DNA of 64,000 nt from Asparagopsis taxiformis. Its lineage: Eukaryota; Rhodophyta; Florideophyceae; Bonnemaisoniales; Bonnemaisoniaceae. The translations under genes were made by a program, and so were the position numbers. The stretch covers positions 62,001 through 126,000 of the forward strand of contig JALQPE010000504.1 of the NCBI GenBank assembly GCA_030407315.1, in the 5' to 3' direction. Below are positions 52,888 to 63,900 of the stretch, one piece after another (the stretch's first letter is position 1; every line of letters starts with the position of its first letter). Below the pieces are notes generated by a model. The model did not search any database. It saw only the letters and a list, made by a program, of their open reading frames with translations, and was not told where the DNA came from.

Positions 52888-53562
52888 GTGGACAATTCTG
52901 GCACCAACACACCCTTAATCATCGGCGCCGCAGCGGGAGGCGCAGCACTTATCGCAGTGGTCCTCATCGGTTTCGCATTCGTCGTTAACAAAACGCGCGC
53001 TCAAGGATCTCAAAATGATGTAGACTCCGCTCTGTACTCAGCATCACTGATGCCTTTGCAGGCACAAGCACCATCATATCCTCCCAACACGTAGTATCCA
53101 ACGCATCCCATCAATGCCTACCACCGTGGTGTTCAGCACGCGCCTGTGCATCATTCCGCAATACAAACCGCACAGCCGTTTCAGCGACATTTCCAAACGC
53201 CAGAACGCCAACCTGATGCGCAACCAATATATATGCATCAGCAGCCGACAATGACTGCTGCCGTGCAGCCGATGCCGACATACGGATACCCCACGGGCGA
53301 GGAAGCAGAACAAATCAGGCCGTTAGAAGCGGCACAATCGCAGCAGACTGGTTATTCTAATATGAATCCAATCGGAGCGGTTGTATCACAAGATATGGGA
53401 ACATTGTCGTAGACGGATTCTTATCAACCGGAAGCGCCAGCGGAGGGATTTGAAAACGCGACAGAGATTGTGACGCTGTATCAAGGGCACAGACTGCATG
53501 ACGGAAAAGCATTCGGGAAGCGATATATTTCACTGGATGGGAAACAGTGTCCGACGCAGTGA
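52888..53562 (+). pseudogene. Single-pass membrane protein remnant with two in-frame stops
   Basis: One frame reads VDNSGTNTPLIIGAAAGG, then a hydrophobic stretch to FAFVVNK, a convincing transmembrane segment, then a Gln/Pro/Tyr-rich cytoplasmic-like tail. The frame is broken by TAG codons at 53092-53094 and 53410-53412 and finally ends at 53562. Both stops could come from CAG (Gln) codons by a single C-to-T change. The layout, a short extracellular end, one TM and a Q/P-rich tail, is common in surface signalling proteins, but no specific family is recognised. It is outside the transposon-like modules. Confidence 0.4.
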
Positions 53563-54245
53563 TGCGCACTGTGAACTTGGCTCTGTCGGTATGCAATCGT
53601 CTAGAGTCCCTGGAGGAGTCGGGTGCTGTTCAGACCACTCCAGAAGATCTCAATGAATATCTGAAGGAGTTGCAAGTTCGAAAAGACGATGGCGAGGGTA
53701 ATGCGGATGCAGTTCATGTTCTGGAAGCATATCATTTACATAGTGTGCTTTCAGATCTCTGGCCAGAACTTCATCCGCTTGTAACATACATCCCGGAGAA
53801 AGAAAATTTACTCATGGCGCTCACTCTGGATCCGCGCTTCCAACAGATCTGTTCGCTAGGTTGTCTGGTGAGCCTGAGGAAGTGTTTAGTTGGTCGACGG
53901 CGCCTGGGAACACAGCCTGAAACTGATGAAGTGACAACATCTCAAGTATTGGAAGCACTGAATTGCTACGATCGTTACATAATCATTCCACACATGGCAG
54001 CTGCGCGCAAACAGGGAGTCGAACCACCGTTTGTGGATTGTGATACGCCTGAAAGCGGTCTGTTCTGGAGACGTTTTCACTTGGTGCCGACTGGAAAATG
54101 CAACAAATGTTGGCAAGACAACTGGGAAAGTTTCGCACATTCAAGAAGAGTATTCAACGAGGAGCTGGACAGGAAGAATGTCTGGTGTGGTAGCGATTTC
54201 ACGAATACTTCTTCCCTAACGTTGCCTCGCTTTTCAATGTTCTAG
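53547..54245 (+). pseudogene. Possible hAT-like transposase C-terminal fragment
   Basis: A 232-codon plus-strand frame contains ENLLMALTLDPRFQQI, which resembles the hAT motif preceding the dimerisation region, then helical sequence and a Cys-containing end (CNKCWQDNW). The first codon is GTG and no complete hAT catalytic core is present. It could instead be an unrelated decayed gene. Confidence 0.3.
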
Positions 54246-55018
54246 GATTCGTCCAGGATGGCGGCGTTTGTCGAAGATGGGCTGGGAAGATGCGCATATT
54301 GTAAGATGCGCGTATTGTTTGTTAGCGATCTGTGCGTAGTGTCGAAAAGGAAGTCATATTGGTCCATGCGAGATGGAGGATGAGGAAAAGTTGGTGAACG
54401 ATGTATTCGAGGACTGGAAAGTTCGCGGCGATGATGCGATCTACTGCACGCGACTGCGTTAATTTTTCTCGATGACGCCATTCAATTGTACGTGTAGGAG
54501 CAGTTTTCTATGAGGGATCTCAACGGCTAACAACGCACCGATGCTGTGTGCCAGTATGGAAATGCGGCTGGTGAATGCGGGTTGGTTGCGTTGGACGAGG
54601 CTGATTTGACTACCTATCTGCGTACAAATATGGCGGGCACATTCGCCCTTAATGGGTGAAGTACGACTAGTAGCCACTTCTCAGGGCTTCTTGGCAAGTT
54701 TGCGAGAGTCTGCACGGCGCATAAGTATAGTGAGTAGAAACACGGTGCACATATAAGTTTTTATAAAATAAATTCTGATATTTTCATCTACTACCAATTT
54801 TGATATGATCAGATCATATTGGAAACTACCAATACGGTTGCAGCCAGACTTGAAGGCAGAAATGAACAGAGTTGTGACAGGCTGTCTAGCGATCGTATTG
54901 AGCACGGCAGTACTATACTTGAAACTGTCAGCGCAATGCCACCCAGTCAGTCAACATCTTCATCTCATTGGCCACAATTCAATCAACTTATAATTAGTCA
55001 ATCAACATCGAAAAAATT
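54246..55018. other. Mostly non-coding; weak lipase-like remnant on minus strand
   Basis: On the minus strand at 54459-54677 the segment RISILAHSIGALLAVEI resembles the nucleophile elbow region of DDHD-type lipases (G/A-H-S-x-G). Only about 70 codons are open. The rest shows nothing. Confidence 0.25.
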
Positions 55019-56530
55019 TCAGATTCTGGTTTCGAAAGTACGTTCTGTGCATATCGAAATCAGTGTTCTATCGTACTTGTAATATTCGACGGTGTGGATG
55101 TGGTCCGTGAGGACGTCCTTCTCCGTCTTCAAGTAGATGTGGCCGCGCGTGGGCAGGCCATAGACTAGCTTTTCGCCCGCAGGAATATCTCCGCGCTTGA
55201 AGCCGACCCCGTAATGGTAAAGGTCACCGCGACCAACCAATACGGAATAGGGTGGCACATACAGCCTATGAATGGGAACCTTCCACATATCGGCGTCCGG
55301 ATTGGCCAGGCATACATGACTATAAGGGGCAGCTACTATAGAGAATCCATCTGCTCCGCTCGACATCATGAAGTATGATGGAGACTCGGTAGGTCCTGCA
55401 AGACGACTCGTTGATACCTTGAAGTCCGTGTGCCCATCCTGGTCCGCAGCCCCATCTGCTGTAAGAAGCAGCCGCAATCCTGTCTTCGGGAAGAAGACAG
55501 GATCATCACCCTCCATTCCCAACTTCAAGAACTCCGCACAAACACCAAGAGCAAGCTCTGCCACCAACTTGTTCTTGTACATCTCCAAATTCCCCTCCTC
55601 CAACTTATCGCACAACTCACGCCGCGGCAGAGAGAGGCGCCCAAGACCACCATCGATGCAGTCCTTCGCATCACCCACGTTGTGGATGAACTGCCACGGC
55701 GAAGGATCGAAGCCGGGCTTTGCGAAAGCTGGCGGCTCGTCCTGTGGCTCCCTGTCGTCATCGTTAGAATCAGACTGCTGGGAGGGTTTTTCAACCTCCT
55801 CAACCAGCGGGAACTGCCTAGCGAAGTGACCGAACAGCTCATGCGTCGCACTCCCAGCCGTGGACGATTCCAAAAAGCGTTCCAAAACAATAACCCCCAA
55901 GTTCTCCAGCAACGCCCGCTTCACCGCAAAGTACTGTTCCACCACCGTTTCCTCGGCTCCCGGCGATGCAGCTACCTGGAATGCTGCCGCCCTCATTTCC
56001 GCCCGAACCGTCTCCACCGTCGCACTTTCCATATAGTACTTCATCCGGCTGCCAGACTCAATTGCGCTGGGGAGAACGGCGGCCACATTCTCATCGACGA
56101 TACTGTCGGGAATGGGATTCTCCTGGGCGTCGTCGAACTGGAGAACCGGCTCCCGAGAGCGACCTCGGGAAGCCGACTTGGATTTCTTTGACGACGACTT
56201 TGATGAAGTCTCACCGAGCCTTCTCTTTTTGGTAGAAGGCTCGGGCGTCGCAGAAGCTGCTTCCAAGTTACGTGTAGTAGGTAGAAAATCCGCAAAGCGG
56301 CAAAACCACCCTACAGGTGTCCCGAGTTTCGGTAGCGTGGTAGAGCAAGCGAATCTTGCGTCAACCGCCAATGGCGAGTATACCACGAATGGTCTTCCGG
56401 TAATGCCGGGCGAAGGTTGGGGGTGCTCACGCACGGAGTGCGTATTGATGGAGCAGAGAGACGTAACCCGTCGAGCTGTATAGCTAAAGCTAATTCGTCC
56501 TAGAAGGATAGAAAAGAGCGATGCAAACAC
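55019..56530 (-). CDS. Second 2-oxoglutarate/Fe(II) dioxygenase-like protein
   Basis: Minus strand, 503 codons from the ATG at 56530; a later Met such as MKYYMESATVE may be the real start, because the first 90 residues overlap or abut the Gypsy LTR. A Lys/Ser/Arg-rich stretch (KKRRLGETSSKSSSKKSK) could be a nuclear signal. HTD lies near residue 366 (HxD ligands), PPYSVLVGRGDLYHYGVGF near 425-443 carries the distal His, and TRGHIYL near 462 the candidate 2-oxoglutarate Arg. The spacing parallels the enzyme at 17282-18385, so both belong to one family. No ParB partner is seen next to it. The upstream Gypsy LTR on the same strand could supply a promoter. Confidence 0.55.
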   Translation of the reverse strand: MFASLFSILLGRISFSYTARRVTSLCSINTHSVREHPQPSPGITGRPFVVYSPLAVDARFACSTTLPKLGTPVGWFCRFADFLPTTRNLEAASATPEPSTKKRRLGETSSKSSSKKSKSASRGRSREPVLQFDDAQENPIPDSIVDENVAAVLPSAIESGSRMKYYMESATVETVRAEMRAAAFQVAASPGAEETVVEQYFAVKRALLENLGVIVLERFLESSTAGSATHELFGHFARQFPLVEEVEKPSQQSDSNDDDREPQDEPPAFAKPGFDPSPWQFIHNVGDAKDCIDGGLGRLSLPRRELCDKLEEGNLEMYKNKLVAELALGVCAEFLKLGMEGDDPVFFPKTGLRLLLTADGAADQDGHTDFKVSTSRLAGPTESPSYFMMSSGADGFSIVAAPYSHVCLANPDADMWKVPIHRLYVPPYSVLVGRGDLYHYGVGFKRGDIPAGEKLVYGLPTRGHIYLKTEKDVLTDHIHTVEYYKYDRTLISICTERTFETRI

Positions 56531-56932
56531 TGTTCAGTGGAGTCGTAAATTCCACGTGAGTTTACGTTACCTCTAAAAGGTTAAGCACTCTGGCTAATCC
56601 AGAGGCGTTTTATACTAGTCTAAGTTACTGTAAACAGTTAGGGTAGGTAGACAGTTAGGAATAAATATCCTTATGTGCACCAATCAGGTCCCTGATTATG
56701 GCGACTGCGGAAGCCCGCGAGATCACCAACTGTTAGTGTTACAGTGTAAAGTTAGCTGAGTCAGCTTAGTTAAAATTTGCCCCTTGTGGAGTCTTTAATT
56801 GTCCCAGTGGGTCCATTCCCTTGACTTGGGCGAGATACAGCGAGGCTGTTTCTATTGGCCAGTCCCGACCCGGGGTCATCCAATAGGATGTTGACACGAC
56901 CCCACCAGGGCAGACCACCGCGTGGTATGACA
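56522..56932 (-). mobile_element. Gypsy 3' LTR
   Basis: On the minus strand the sequence starts TGTCATACCACGCGG at 56932 directly after a polypurine tract, and contains a TATA box (GTATAAAACG, about 56608). The far end is tentatively placed at a CA at 56522. The partner LTR lies beyond the window, so only the 56932 end is firm. Confidence 0.55.
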
Positions 56933-56944
56933 TCGCCCCCTCCT
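56933..56944 (-). promoter_or_regulatory. Polypurine tract of the Gypsy element
   Basis: AGGAGGGGGCGA on the minus strand lies immediately before the TG of the 3' LTR; it would prime plus-strand DNA synthesis during reverse transcription. Confidence 0.65.
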
Positions 56945-57408
56945 AAGCCAATTGTCGTCCCGACAATTCCAAAAATCTACTGATTTTAAATTCCCAAATT
57001 ATTTCCACCGCCGTGGCCGGCCAACCGGATAAAAATTTTGACCGCCAAAATTTGGCTGATATTTACTCGTGCACACGGTTCCACTCCCGAGCGTCGCTCA
57101 TCATCTGAGTAACGACCTTTCAGGTTTGCGTCCTTTCACCGGCTTTGCCGTGTTGTCCAACCTTGTTCTCCCTCCGGTCCTGCCGGTTTGCGAAGCGATC
57201 TCGCCTGGCGATTCAAGTCTTGTGCCTCGCTGAGGTTTGCGCGCGTGATACGCGATTTTTCTTGCGTTAAGGGTAATACCCGCCTTGCGTTCTTCCGCGG
57301 CGTCCCTTCGGGATTCAAGCAAGACCTCACGCCTGTGGCGACCGTACGACTTGTCTGTTGCGTTGCTTCTGACTCCAGTGGAGTATTTAAGGACTGCTGT
57401 TACTCAGC

Positions 57409-60400
57409 ATGGTCGATCGCATTAACAGCCCGACAGGCAACATGCCAACACGTTCTACGCGGGCGGCTTCCCGCCGTCAAACCACCCGCCATCAGGCGTC
57501 GCGCGCACCTTCGACTCCAACCCCGGCGACGCCGACAACTAACCCTTCCGCTTCCGCTGCTGGCGTTCCAGCTTCTTCTTCTCAACCACCGGATTCCGGT
57601 TCGCAGGCTAAACCCTCTACAGGGACTGTCCAAGAAAAGGCGAAGACGCCTTCGCCCGCTCACCGTCCGCCGAGTCCCTCACCTGAGGTTACGCCTCGTA
57701 AAGACAATCCCGGTAAACCGGTTGTGCTGCCTTCGGTAGTTCCGCCCCCAAGCGACCCTCATCCTGAGGTAGAAGAAGTTGAAGTTCAACGGGATACCCC
57801 GCGTTCACCGCCAACGGACAAGCAAGGGACTCCCCAGCCTTCACGCCGCACGCCGGAACCGGCTGAAATTATCGTTGACGCTGCTGCTGCTTCGCAGCCC
57901 AGTTCGACCCCCGTGACTTCTGCTGCTCCTGCAGTCACCGGCCGTCCCATCGTTCCCCGTCCATCGGAGTATCCGGATCCTTATGCGAAACCTCGCTCGT
58001 CCACACGGAATCCCGTTACGGCTGAGCCGGTTAAGTCCAAGAATCCTTATGAGGACTTATACAGCCGTAATCGGCAATTCATCATCGATGCGCGGAACCG
58101 CAAGGCGGCCGAAGAAGCGGGTCGCGGGCTGGTGGCCAGCAATTCGACGCGAGCCGCGTATGGGTCCGGTGGATATGAGACGGTGCAACCGCAAGGAAGA
58201 CAAGGTCAATTGGTAGTTCCGTACCAAAAACCAGCTCCTGCTGTTACGGCTGCGCCGACTTATTCATCGCCCAAGCGGGTTCCGGCTCCTTCCGCCGATT
58301 GGCGTCGCGAAGGCGAATTTTATCCTTCGAATGCTTCGGAGCTCATGGTCTTTGACTCACATGAGTTGCCTTTTTCAAGGTATTTGAGAGCTCCGTGGGA
58401 GTATTACCCTTTTGCACGCCTGCCCCTACGGGAGTTTTTAAGCGAGGACGTTACCGACTTGCGTCGAGACCTCCGTCTCATGGCAGGTGTTAAACACCGT
58501 GATACCCATGCGCTGCATAACAGCTGGTCGGCTTATGCCCAATTGCCGTCGTGTCGGCCGATGCGACATTTCCGTGTACCACACACGTTGCTGTGCGACC
58601 GTACCTTTCTTCTTCACCCAGGCGATGCCTTGTACGTTGAGCGGATGAACCGTAGATTGTTCGAGTCACACTCGGATCAAGGGAGCGTTCCCGACTTACC
58701 TATCGTTAGGTCAAGATGGTTTGCGTATCCGCCCCGCCCGGATACCGGTATGTTGGAACATCACATGCGTGTGCACGCGCGTCACCTAACCCGGTCTACC
58801 GGTTTGCAAGTGTCGTCACTTGATTACCGAGTGTTCGGATACCGAGCTAATCGGAACATAGACCATCGCACTGCGAACTTGGTGGTACCTACAGCAGAGC
58901 TGAATTCGACGTTGGAGGATTCCCGATGGGAAGGCGAGAACTCACCGCCCTTGTGTTTGCCCATTGGGGATACACCAGCGATGCTGTATTTCCACAGTGT
59001 GGTAGAGGCGGATCCCCGCCCTTGGGTGAAGCCTCGGTTTTTGGACTATGTCCTGTTAGAGCGAGAGCTCATGATGGGTTTGGAGTTGGCTCGTCTCGTA
59101 GAGACTAGAGGGTTCCTCCCGGTGTTAGCCAAGCACTTGGCAGAGTCGGCTATCACGACGTGGAAGACATTCCATGAGATGCCGTTATCACCGGTTGTAC
59201 CGAAGACGCGTAGCGTAGATGTGAAGGTTATCATCGAGCTCCTCGAGGCTTCTTACAAGACCACCGATGGTGTCGAGGAGATTGCTTGTACAATCGAAGG
59301 CGTTGCGCCCGAGAAGATCTTCCTTTACTCGCATCCGAGTTTACCCTTCAAGCCGGCGAAAGCCGCGGCGTATACTACCCGGGACGGGATTGTGGTTGAG
59401 ACTCCTCCGTTTCGTCGGGACGGTGAATTTGCCGAGGACGGTTATCTTACGGTCGACCCGCCAAGTTACTCCGACGGAGATTTGGAGGACTACATGTACA
59501 AACCCGAACGGGAGATGCACGTTCCACGCCCTGGGCGTTCGACACCTGCTGGTCATTATCGTCCAGCCGATTCCGGCGTCTCTCCTCATCCAACTGCTCC
59601 TGTAGAGCCAGCTTCTTACGAAGCGATGGAACCCCCGGCAGTTGTCCCTCCACCAGCCCCACTGGATCTTTCTCACGCTACCCGTCCGGGTCCTCCGGCT
59701 TCTACGGCAGCGCCGTTTCTGTCACCAGACCGTCAATCCGGTCAGTCACTCGAGGATGACGGTGCGGTCGGTCGTGCTACCGCTCGCGCGGATGTTCTTG
59801 GATCCAGTTTGTCTGCGGCGCAGTTATTATCGGTTACGAATGTGCGCCAATTGGCGGAGACTCTTGGTGATGGCCAACTTTCGTCGGTGTTTCATCCACA
59901 GGATGGCGGTTACCCCGTTCGCAATGCGTTGGATACTTTGGCGTTAACGTGTGTCACGTTGGGTACTCGGTACAAGGAAAGTCGCGAGCGACGGGATGCT
60001 GCAGTAACGCGCTATCGCGCAGAGCGTACAAGTCGCCGCTTAGCGGAAGAGAAGGTGTCTCAACTGGAAAAGGACTTAACTGCGAGGCAGAAGACGTTCG
60101 AAGAACTAAGGACGAGAGTCCGAGAGCTTGAGGAAGAATTGCGCTTAGCGCGTAGGCGCATACCGCATGAGCGGGGTAGGGATACGACACAAGCCCTGGA
60201 GACTCCAGCTAGTATTCAACCTCGAGGAGGGATATCCGGTCGTCGTCGGGATCGTTCTCCCGCTGAGCGCGACGATGGTCGAAATGTCCGCCCCCGGCGC
60301 GCTTCTCCAGTTAACACGACTCCGCCGTTGCTTCAGCGCATCGAAGCACAGGATCCCGTGAGGGAGGAGTCTCCGGATATGTCCGATGAGTTGGTCACTA

Positions 60401-60612
60401 ATTCTCCGACGGTATCGGTTCCTTCAGTCCCTGCTGTGCCTCATCATCGCCCACCGGCTCGTTTAACCACTTCCCGTCGGGATGCTGGACGCATTCGTCC
60501 TCGCGACACTCGTCGTTCTACGGCTCAACATCCGACCAACCGGTCATTGAGGCCAACCTCTTCCTACCCTTCGCATCAGCGCCCCCGTCCCTCCGACAAC
60601 TTCCGACGTTAG
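57409..60612 (+). CDS. 1067-residue ORF antisense to pol inside the Gypsy element, unknown
   Basis: Plus strand, uninterrupted from the ATG at 57409. The first 270 residues are rich in Pro, Ser and Thr. The middle (about 300-650) looks globular, with SRYLRAPWEYYPFARLPLREF, RWFAYPPRPDTGMLEHHM and FLDYVLLERELMMGLELARL. Residues about 850-925 form a coiled coil (RLAEEKVSQLEKDLTARQK). The tail is Arg/Pro-rich. It lies between the 3' LTR (56522-56932) and the pol stop, converging on pol with a 330-bp gap. So it is an antisense extra ORF of the retrotransposon, as reported for some plant Gypsy groups. No family is recognised. A role as a Gag-like or regulatory antisense product is a guess. Confidence 0.6.
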   Translation: MVDRINSPTGNMPTRSTRAASRRQTTRHQASRAPSTPTPATPTTNPSASAAGVPASSSQPPDSGSQAKPSTGTVQEKAKTPSPAHRPPSPSPEVTPRKDNPGKPVVLPSVVPPPSDPHPEVEEVEVQRDTPRSPPTDKQGTPQPSRRTPEPAEIIVDAAAASQPSSTPVTSAAPAVTGRPIVPRPSEYPDPYAKPRSSTRNPVTAEPVKSKNPYEDLYSRNRQFIIDARNRKAAEEAGRGLVASNSTRAAYGSGGYETVQPQGRQGQLVVPYQKPAPAVTAAPTYSSPKRVPAPSADWRREGEFYPSNASELMVFDSHELPFSRYLRAPWEYYPFARLPLREFLSEDVTDLRRDLRLMAGVKHRDTHALHNSWSAYAQLPSCRPMRHFRVPHTLLCDRTFLLHPGDALYVERMNRRLFESHSDQGSVPDLPIVRSRWFAYPPRPDTGMLEHHMRVHARHLTRSTGLQVSSLDYRVFGYRANRNIDHRTANLVVPTAELNSTLEDSRWEGENSPPLCLPIGDTPAMLYFHSVVEADPRPWVKPRFLDYVLLERELMMGLELARLVETRGFLPVLAKHLAESAITTWKTFHEMPLSPVVPKTRSVDVKVIIELLEASYKTTDGVEEIACTIEGVAPEKIFLYSHPSLPFKPAKAAAYTTRDGIVVETPPFRRDGEFAEDGYLTVDPPSYSDGDLEDYMYKPEREMHVPRPGRSTPAGHYRPADSGVSPHPTAPVEPASYEAMEPPAVVPPPAPLDLSHATRPGPPASTAAPFLSPDRQSGQSLEDDGAVGRATARADVLGSSLSAAQLLSVTNVRQLAETLGDGQLSSVFHPQDGGYPVRNALDTLALTCVTLGTRYKESRERRDAAVTRYRAERTSRRLAEEKVSQLEKDLTARQKTFEELRTRVRELEEELRLARRRIPHERGRDTTQALETPASIQPRGGISGRRRDRSPAERDDGRNVRPRRASPVNTTPPLLQRIEAQDPVREESPDMSDELVTNSPTVSVPSVPAVPHHRPPARLTTSRRDAGRIRPRDTRRSTAQHPTNRSLRPTSSYPSHQRPRPSDNFRR

Positions 60613-60943
60613 ACGTCTTACTTCCGTAACCGGGTTTACCTTCTTATACGCATTTGCGTTTCACTCACATGTTAGATCGTTCATCCATGCGCCGTGTGCG
60701 GCTTTGTCATGTCTCCCATTAAAATTTGGAATGTTTTTGTTGTTTTTATGGAATTTTTCGTCCGCCGATTGGCTTCATATTTCTACCGCTCGCGGTTTTT
60801 GTTATTTGGCCAACCCGACGGGTGCTGTTCGCGGGGTCTTACCGGCTCAACCTTGTGGTCATTAGCGGTGACGCCGCGATCACTAGCCGTTCCTACTGAC
60901 GCTCTTGCGTACAACAGCTTCGCTGTGGGGCAGCTCTGCCGTT

Positions 60944-63900
60944 CTACTTACCACGCCTTTTGGCCGTTCGTCGTTTAGACGTTTTCTTACCCGCTTGGCG
61001 GTCAACTTTCCGGAAGTACCGAGATATTTGCTCGTCTGGCACGTTGTGCCGTTGCGTCCACGTAGGGTCACGGTACCCGTACCACTTCACGAGGAACCAT
61101 TCCTCCTGATCGTCGTCGACGACATAATCGATCAAATCGTCTATGGCGAATTCCTGTTCCTCAGGTGGTTCCAGGTTCTGGGAGACAGTTCCCGGTTCGG
61201 GTATAACCTCTTGGCTCGACGAGCGTCGTCTGCTTCCGGTGTTGTCCGTGTCACCCGCAGGGTTTATCGGCTCAGCCGAAGTGGCTTCTTGGGATATTTC
61301 CATGCCGTGTGGTCCGCTTATTCTTGTTTGTCGACGAGAGCGACTATTCTTCTTCGGACTTGTTCCGGTTGGTGCCTTATGGGTTGATCGGCGAAGCCGG
61401 GAGAACGTCTTGTTGGCGTCTTGGGAAGCAGGTTCCTGCATTGTGTCAAGAGTTTCATCCTCGGCGAGGTCAATTTGAGTGGGCATTGGCTGTGAAGCAG
61501 CATTGTTATTACGACGTATGTCAGCCTGGGCCCCCTCCTCAAAGACGGTTCGTCTCGGACCGATACTCGGTGTGTTAGTTACGGAATTACCTTCAACCGC
61601 GGGGCGGGATGACAAAGGCTTGGTTACAGGGTGACCTGGGGGTTGTCCGGTGTGAAGAGGTACGCGCTGCGGACCTGATGTCTCGCGACGTAGTCGTTCT
61701 TCCGCCATTGTCGGCACCGTGTTGGCGGCTTGATCGTCGGTTCTTGCCGCAGGTACGGGTGCTCCGTTAGAAGTTAACCGTGAGTGCGGTATTTCCTGTT
61801 CAGGTTGTGGCGCATACGTCACGCGGTCGTGGCTAACTTGTTCGACAAGTCCATCACGTTCAATATGGACGGTACGCCTACCGGCTTTAGCAACCTTAAA
61901 AGGTCCTTGCGCCAGTGGCGTCAACTTGTTTCGTTCCCGTACTTCGGGGTTGTCAAGGTAGACGTAATCACCCTCCTGAAGGAGTCGTTTGGTCTTCCGG
62001 ATCCTTCGGTCAAAGTCCCGTTTATAACGCGCTTGCGTGGCTTGTAGCCGTTGACCGGACTTCTCAATCGCGTGAGCAATCCGTTGCAGGAAATCCTGTT
62101 TCAAGAAAGCGTCCGGTTTTTGCCGTGATCTCGTCGAGTGATGAAGGGAGTAGGGTGGTGGGGGTCGACTTAGGATAAGGTCAAAGGGTGTCGTCCCTGT
62201 CGTGCGATGCACGTGCGTATTATACGCGTAAGTCAACGCTGGTGCGTACACATCCCAGTCATTCTGGTTCTCATTTACGTAGTTGCGTAACATGTTCAAC
62301 AACGTACGGTTATACCGTTCTACCTGACCGTTGGTCTGAGGGTGGTAGGTTGTTGTGAACAAGTTCTTTGTTCCAAGTTGCAGGCAAACAGCCTGAAAAA
62401 GTTTGGAAGCAAACTGAGGTCCGTTATCGGAGAGCAACGTCCTAGGGGGACCGTACTTGAAAACCCAGTGGGTGCAAAAGGCAACAGCCACATGGTAAGC
62501 AGTGATACTGCGTAATGGTACAACCTGAGTAAGCTTCGTGAAGCGACAGGTAATTACTAAAAGGTGAAGGTTACCCTTCTTTGTTTTAGGCAACGGGCCT
62601 AATAAGTCTATAGAGACTTCTTCCAGCGGTGCTGAAGCTGGGAATAGTTTCAATGTGTTTGCGTGTCTACGCAACTTGAGGCGGTTCTTGGCGCAAGCCT
62701 GACAACGTTCAACCGTAGCGGTTATATCCGCGGCCATGGCAGGCCAATAATACGAGAGACGCATGGTCTCATACATACGGTTTTGTCCGGGGTGACCCGC
62801 GAGTACGTCGTGATGACACATCTTCAACAGGCGGGGCCTGAGTGCTCTTGGTACCACCACTTGGTGGGAATTGTCAAGGGTGGATTTACGTCGCAAGACA
62901 CCTTTGTCATCTTCGAAGAAGACAGTGTCAGACTTCTGACTTGTCAATACTTGTTGACAAAAGTCATCAGAGCGTTGCTCCTCAATCCACTCGTTGAGTG
63001 TTATCGGTTCGGAACCCTCTGTCTGAGGGTGTGTCGTTAGGACAGCTGGGTTTATTCCCGTTAGGGATTTGTCAGTGTAATTCCGCGCGATGAGCACATC
63101 AAAGAACCAAGGGTTCATCTCTTCTGTAACAGATACTTCCTGGGTAAGGTCATACGCGAAGAGCGTGGGAATTTCGTCATCCACCGGATGTGGGTCTAAC
63201 CCTTCTGTTTCAACACGCGATAACGCGTCTGGTACTTGGTGAACCCTACCGGGGCGATAGACTATGGTGTAGTCAAACTCTGAAAGGCGGAGTCGCCAAC
63301 GGCAAAGGCGCCCGGATGGGTCGGTGATGTTCATCAACCAACGCAACGCGTTATGATCGGATCGTACCACAAACTTTGTTTGCTCAAGGTATGGTCTGAG
63401 GGTAGTGACTGCCCATACTACAGCGAGACACTCGCGCTCTGTCGGAGAATATCCCCGTTCGGGTTTGGTTAAGGTCCGCGACCAGTATCCTACAGGACGA
63501 TAGTCGTCGTCATCCTGCTGTTGCAACAGCGCACACCCTATCTGATACGCAGAAGCGTCCGTGTCTACGATGTAGGGTTTACCCACTCTTGGCAGAGCCA
63601 ATATTGGTGGTTGCACCAAGGATTCCTTGAGTTGTTCAAACGCGTGGCGTTGTTCCTCTGTTGGAGGCATTGAACCGAAGCTCGGTAGGTTTTCCTTAGT
63701 CAACATCGCGTTGAGGGGGTGGGAGATATCCGCGTACCCCTTCACGAAACGGCGGAAGACCCCGCAGCTCCCGAGGAAAGAACGCATTTGCGTAGGTGTG
63801 GTCGGAAAAGTTGCTTTCGCAATAGCGTCCGTTGCCGTTTGGGCGACCGCTAGCTTACCTGGCATAACCACATGTCCAAGGTAATCTACCTTCGCTTCGA

